Positions 18,685 through 21,256 of a stretch of 21,256 nt of DNA are shown here, in pieces. Position 1 is the stretch's first letter. Each line of letters opens with the position of its first letter. The DNA comes from a virus, in IMG/VR virus record IMGVR_UViG_3300016457_000644, positions 1-21,256 of that record, one strand, 5' to 3'. The notes under the pieces are model-generated. The model ran no database searches, had not been told where the DNA came from, and saw nothing but the letters and a program-made list of their open reading frames with translations. The translations under genes were made by a program, and so were the position numbers.

Positions 18685-20054
18685 TTAGGTAACTCCATAT
18701 CAACTTCCGGTTTGTATTCAACAAATGTTCTTTTCGTTTGTTTTAGTTCTTTTTTTGTTAAATCTTTCGTATGTTTAACCATATTTTGAAGCATTAGTTG
18801 TGCTTGTTTGTCTTTGCGTTGAATATTTTTAAGAACACCCCCCTCTCGTTCTTCAATAAAAATATGAATTTCTACTTTCTTCTTTTGTCCAAATCTCCAT
18901 ATTCTACGAACTGCTTGGTAGAACTGTTCCCACGAATCATTTAATCCAATAAAAGCGGCTTTATTGCATATTTGCCAATTTACTCCGAGTCCTGCTATTT
19001 TTGGTTTTGTTATGATCCTTTTTATATCACCCGCGGCAAATCCAAGCATTCTGTCAACCTTTGTTGCATTAGAGTGTTTGCCCGCTATTTCAATTGCCCC
19101 ATCAATCTTTTTTGTCATGGCTGCGCTTTCCGCATTCAAATTACACCAACATACCCAGCTATCCTTTGTTTTATTGATCAAGTTCGAAGCTGCATTACTT
19201 CTAACTTCTACTGTTTCTTGTCTGACTTTTCGCCTTTCGTTTAGATCACTTGCTGGCATTAAAAGCAGTCGATTTTTTGGTTTTACTCTTGATTTAAGAA
19301 TGTGCTCATGATATTCTATATCAGGAAGTAAAAAATCCTTATCCTCAAACCCAATGTCAGAGGGTTTACTTATCATAACTGCCCAAGACGATACCCATTT
19401 CCAAAATATATTATCCTTTACATGCCCTTTTAATCTCCAGGTTCCTGTATCTTTTGTATCATTAATGAAGAAAGTAGCCAACATCTCTGAACGTGTCATT
19501 ACTCCTAAAAACTCTGAATGGTTACCTAATTCGATATAATCATTAGGAGCCGGGGTTGCTGTACAGGCAAGACGATATGGAGTGGTTTGAAATGCGTTTA
19601 TTATTTCATTTCTTGTAGTCCCCGCAAAATTTTTCAGAATTCCTGATTCATCCAGGACTACTCCAATAAATTTATTCAAATCAAACTTATGTAATTTTTC
19701 ATAGTTAGTAATGTTAATCCCGTTACAAACATCTGAATGAGAAGTACAAAGATTCACTTTAATATCAAATTTTTCCCCTTCCCCACAAGTCTGTTCCGAA
19801 ACAGCCAATGGAGCTAATATTAAAACAGGCTCCTTTTCTTTTTTATGGGTTTGATTTGCCCATTCAAGTTGTTGAAGTGTTTTTCCAAGTCCACAACTTT
19901 CAAACAAAGCAGCTCTGCCTCTATGGATAGACCACTGTGTTATTACTTTTTGCCAATCAAAAAGGGCGGAGTTCAATTCTGATAATGAAATTTGAAATCC
20001 ACTCTTTTGGTCAACAATTTGCTTCGTTTCAAGGAACTCTTTGTATTTATTCAT
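18672..20054 (-). CDS. SNF2-type DEAD/DEAH helicase/translocase
   Basis: Superfamily 2 ATPase that would translocate on or unwind DNA. Walker A is SCGLGKT (53-59), motif II is LDES (134-137, Ser in place of the usual Ala/His), motif III 'CTATPAPND' (164-172), then 'KPKIAGLGVNWQ' (350-361) and motif VI 'QAVRRIWRFGQ' (380-390). About 460 residues, with no accessory nuclease domain. ATG 20054, overlapping the clamp stop, was preferred over TTG 20066. It overlaps the methyltransferase by 13 bases. Such a helicase next to a DNA methylase recurs in phages. A joint role in modification or replication start is inference. Confidence 0.92.
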   Translation of the reverse strand: MNKYKEFLETKQIVDQKSGFQISLSELNSALFDWQKVITQWSIHRGRAALFESCGLGKTLQQLEWANQTHKKEKEPVLILAPLAVSEQTCGEGEKFDIKVNLCTSHSDVCNGINITNYEKLHKFDLNKFIGVVLDESGILKNFAGTTRNEIINAFQTTPYRLACTATPAPNDYIELGNHSEFLGVMTRSEMLATFFINDTKDTGTWRLKGHVKDNIFWKWVSSWAVMISKPSDIGFEDKDFLLPDIEYHEHILKSRVKPKNRLLLMPASDLNERRKVRQETVEVRSNAASNLINKTKDSWVCWCNLNAESAAMTKKIDGAIEIAGKHSNATKVDRMLGFAAGDIKRIITKPKIAGLGVNWQICNKAAFIGLNDSWEQFYQAVRRIWRFGQKKKVEIHIFIEEREGGVLKNIQRKDKQAQLMLQNMVKHTKDLTKKELKQTKRTFVEYKPEVDMELPKWIR

Positions 20055-21066
20055 TACAAAGCACAATTGCGTGTTTAAACGCTTTACTGGAAAATAAAAT
20101 TAGTTGTTCTCCTACCACACAAGCAGTGGTTTCCTTTAGTATTTGTTGTAGAAAAATGGGATTAATAACAAAATTGATTTCCTTTTTCACTGTGTTTGAA
20201 ACACTCATCTTTTCTTTTATCCATCCAGAATCCCCTTGACCTGAAACAGTTAGTCTTTTCCCTTTAATATTAATTTGTACCTCTTGATCTAACGGGGTCT
20301 CTCTCTTTGCAAATATTTCTGAGCGTTCAAGCACTTCCCCCATTTCTGAAGGAAAGTGGATTTTTTCCCCTGAAACATTTAAATTTTCTTCACAAGCCTC
20401 TACTGGAAACTCGCCTTCTATTGTTCTAAAGGAGAATAAAATTCCATCTTCCCCTTTAAAATGTATCCAATTTGGTTTTACTTGATAATGACTAAAATTG
20501 TACTTAACCAGCTCATTGATTATCGTTGCGGGAATAGAAAATCCCTGTTTTATTCCTGCAACGTTTGCTTTTGATATGCGATAACTATCTGAAGCATACA
20601 CGGCTTCTTTCGATTCACTGCAATGTAAACAAGTCAGAATTGGACGGGACATATCTCTTGAAGCGGTAAACACACACAATTTTAAAGCAGAAAATAATTC
20701 TTTCGGTACTTCCTCCCAATTATCGCCCATTTCGTCTATTTCATCTAAGGGAAGATTAATCTCACTTTGCAACTTAATTCCAGCAATGATTTTTTTGCCT
20801 GTAATCCGAATTTCATTTTCCTCTTGAGTAAGTTCAATTTCATCATCTTTTTTTGTTTTGATTTTGTTTAGAAGTGAATAAAATTCTTCTGCGCGAACGG
20901 CCCCTTCAATTCCAATATCAATAGGATATGAAACACTGATTTCATCATTGAAAGTAACAACTCGATTTTTCATAAAGGCAAAAGATGTTGATTGCTCAAT
21001 TAGATCTTTATGTGCAAGTCCTGGTTTTACAGCCTCAAGTGCTTTTAGTATTTCCTGTTTTTTCAT
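20047..21066 (-). CDS. dnaN: DNA polymerase sliding clamp (DnaN-like)
   Basis: A 339-residue beta-clamp relative, slightly shorter than bacterial DnaN. 'KALEAVKPGLAHKDLIEQST' and 'FAFMKNRVVTFNDEISVSYP' are the first clamp-domain strands. 'ASRDMSRPILTCLHC' and 'VYASDSYRISKANVAG' correspond to the second domain, and 'FRTIEGEFP' to its end. The C-terminus lacks a clear MPM-L-type ending. It would ring DNA and tether the polymerase, loaded by the ATPase at 7363-8301. AAGGAAG lies 8 bases before the ATG. Only a degenerate promoter-like stretch is seen upstream. Confidence 0.9.
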   Translation of the reverse strand: MKKQEILKALEAVKPGLAHKDLIEQSTSFAFMKNRVVTFNDEISVSYPIDIGIEGAVRAEEFYSLLNKIKTKKDDEIELTQEENEIRITGKKIIAGIKLQSEINLPLDEIDEMGDNWEEVPKELFSALKLCVFTASRDMSRPILTCLHCSESKEAVYASDSYRISKANVAGIKQGFSIPATIINELVKYNFSHYQVKPNWIHFKGEDGILFSFRTIEGEFPVEACEENLNVSGEKIHFPSEMGEVLERSEIFAKRETPLDQEVQINIKGKRLTVSGQGDSGWIKEKMSVSNTVKKEINFVINPIFLQQILKETTACVVGEQLILFSSKAFKHAIVLCNE

Positions 21067-21087
21067 TTTGATCTTCCTTATCTATTA

Positions 21088-21228
21088 TTATTTTCCAAGT
21101 AGCTTTTCTAAAAGGCAAAGTGGATATATATATATATCATAGTAAGATAAAAGCAAGTGAGAATGCTTACTTACAGTTTGTGTTAGTTTTAAACCATGTG
21201 ATCCCAATCCTGCTAGATATATTTTCAT
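21088..21228 (-). CDS. 46-residue protein, possibly a truncated gene
   Basis: The frame starts MKIYLAGLGSHGLKLTQTVS and continues 'KHSHLLLSYYDIYIYP' to LLGK. 'MKIYLAG...LLLSYYD' resembles the start of longer phage proteins I know that open with 'MKIYLAG' and then a 'LESYYYI' element, so this may be a shortened copy. AAAGAGAAAC lies before ATG 21228. An (AT)7 tract encodes DIYIY, followed soon by tandem stop codons. Loss or gain of one AT unit would shift the frame. Confidence 0.5.
   Translation of the reverse strand: MKIYLAGLGSHGLKLTQTVSKHSHLLLSYYDIYIYPLCLLEKLLGK
21124..21137. repeat. (AT)7 dinucleotide tract
   Basis: Fourteen bases of alternating A and T within the 46-codon gene. Such tracts are prone to replication slippage; here a 2-base change would alter the reading frame. 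Confidence 0.9.
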
Positions 21229-21256
21229 TGTTTCTCTTTCTGGACAGTTTTAAAAA
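21225..21256 (-). CDS. C-terminal end of an upstream gene (partial)
   Basis: An open frame enters from the right edge, reads FKTVQKEKQ and stops at TGA 21227-21225, overlapping the next ATG in the ATGA manner used repeatedly in this window. Only nine codons are visible, so this rests mainly on the overlap pattern. Confidence 0.4.
   Translation of the reverse strand, partial: FKTVQKEKQ

Noticed and set aside
21067-21112. A fifth promoter copy upstream of the clamp gene
   Set aside because: AATAATAATAGATAAGG resembles the downstream part of the repeated promoter, but the CTTTAAATTTT block and the TATAAT box at proper spacing are missing.
1-21256. CRISPR array or insertion sequence
   Set aside because: No regularly spaced repeats and no transposase-like reading frame or terminal inverted repeats were seen.

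Overview
The window reads as the early (replication, recombination and nucleotide metabolism) region of an AT-rich tailed double-stranded DNA phage or prophage. Every supported gene is on the minus strand. Genes are packed with short overlaps (ATGA, TAATG). Many starts have a strong AGGAGG-like ribosome binding site, which suggests a low-GC Gram-positive host, although the sequence alone does not prove the host. No virion, packaging or lysis genes are recognisable.

In transcription order (high to low coordinates): an incomplete gene and a 46-codon gene with an (AT)7 tract (21256-21088); sliding clamp; SNF2-type helicase overlapping a DNA methyltransferase that carries a LAGLIDADG intein; a DUF1937/deoxyribosyltransferase-like protein; and a family-4 uracil-DNA glycosylase fused to a 3'-5' exonuclease (15005-16273). 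Promoter D then starts a block of small genes ending in ThyX, which is interrupted by an HNH intein, and a long stem-loop (11832-11889). Next come two small genes and the polymerase half of a split family A DNA polymerase (9926-11311). Promoter C precedes small genes, a two-helix membrane protein and the clamp loader ATPase (7363-8301). Promoter B precedes a DUF7873-like gene, a tRNA whose two halves are encoded in reversed order, and a Rho-independent terminator (6138-7343). Then come a helical candidate recombination mediator, a membrane peptide, a gp32-like ssDNA-binding protein, a ribbon-helix-helix protein, a Cys-rich protein, RecA, flap exonuclease and an endonuclease VII-like nuclease. 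Promoter A leads into the last small genes and the left edge.

Together the genes make up much of a replisome (clamp, clamp loader, polymerase, separate proofreading exonuclease, SSB, flap nuclease) and a recombination module (RecA, candidate mediator, Holliday-junction nuclease). They are accompanied by dTMP synthesis (ThyX) and DNA modification.

The two most unusual features are these. (1) A circularly permuted tRNA locus at 6268-6361: the 3' half precedes the 5' half, with a perfect 7-bp acceptor stem between them, and the flanks contain helices reminiscent of a split group I intron. (2) Four copies of one promoter (CTTTAAATTTT-N9-TTTTGTATAAT, identical spacing), each placed at or just past the stop codon of a core replication or recombination gene, as if small accessory cassettes with their own promoter had been inserted between core genes.
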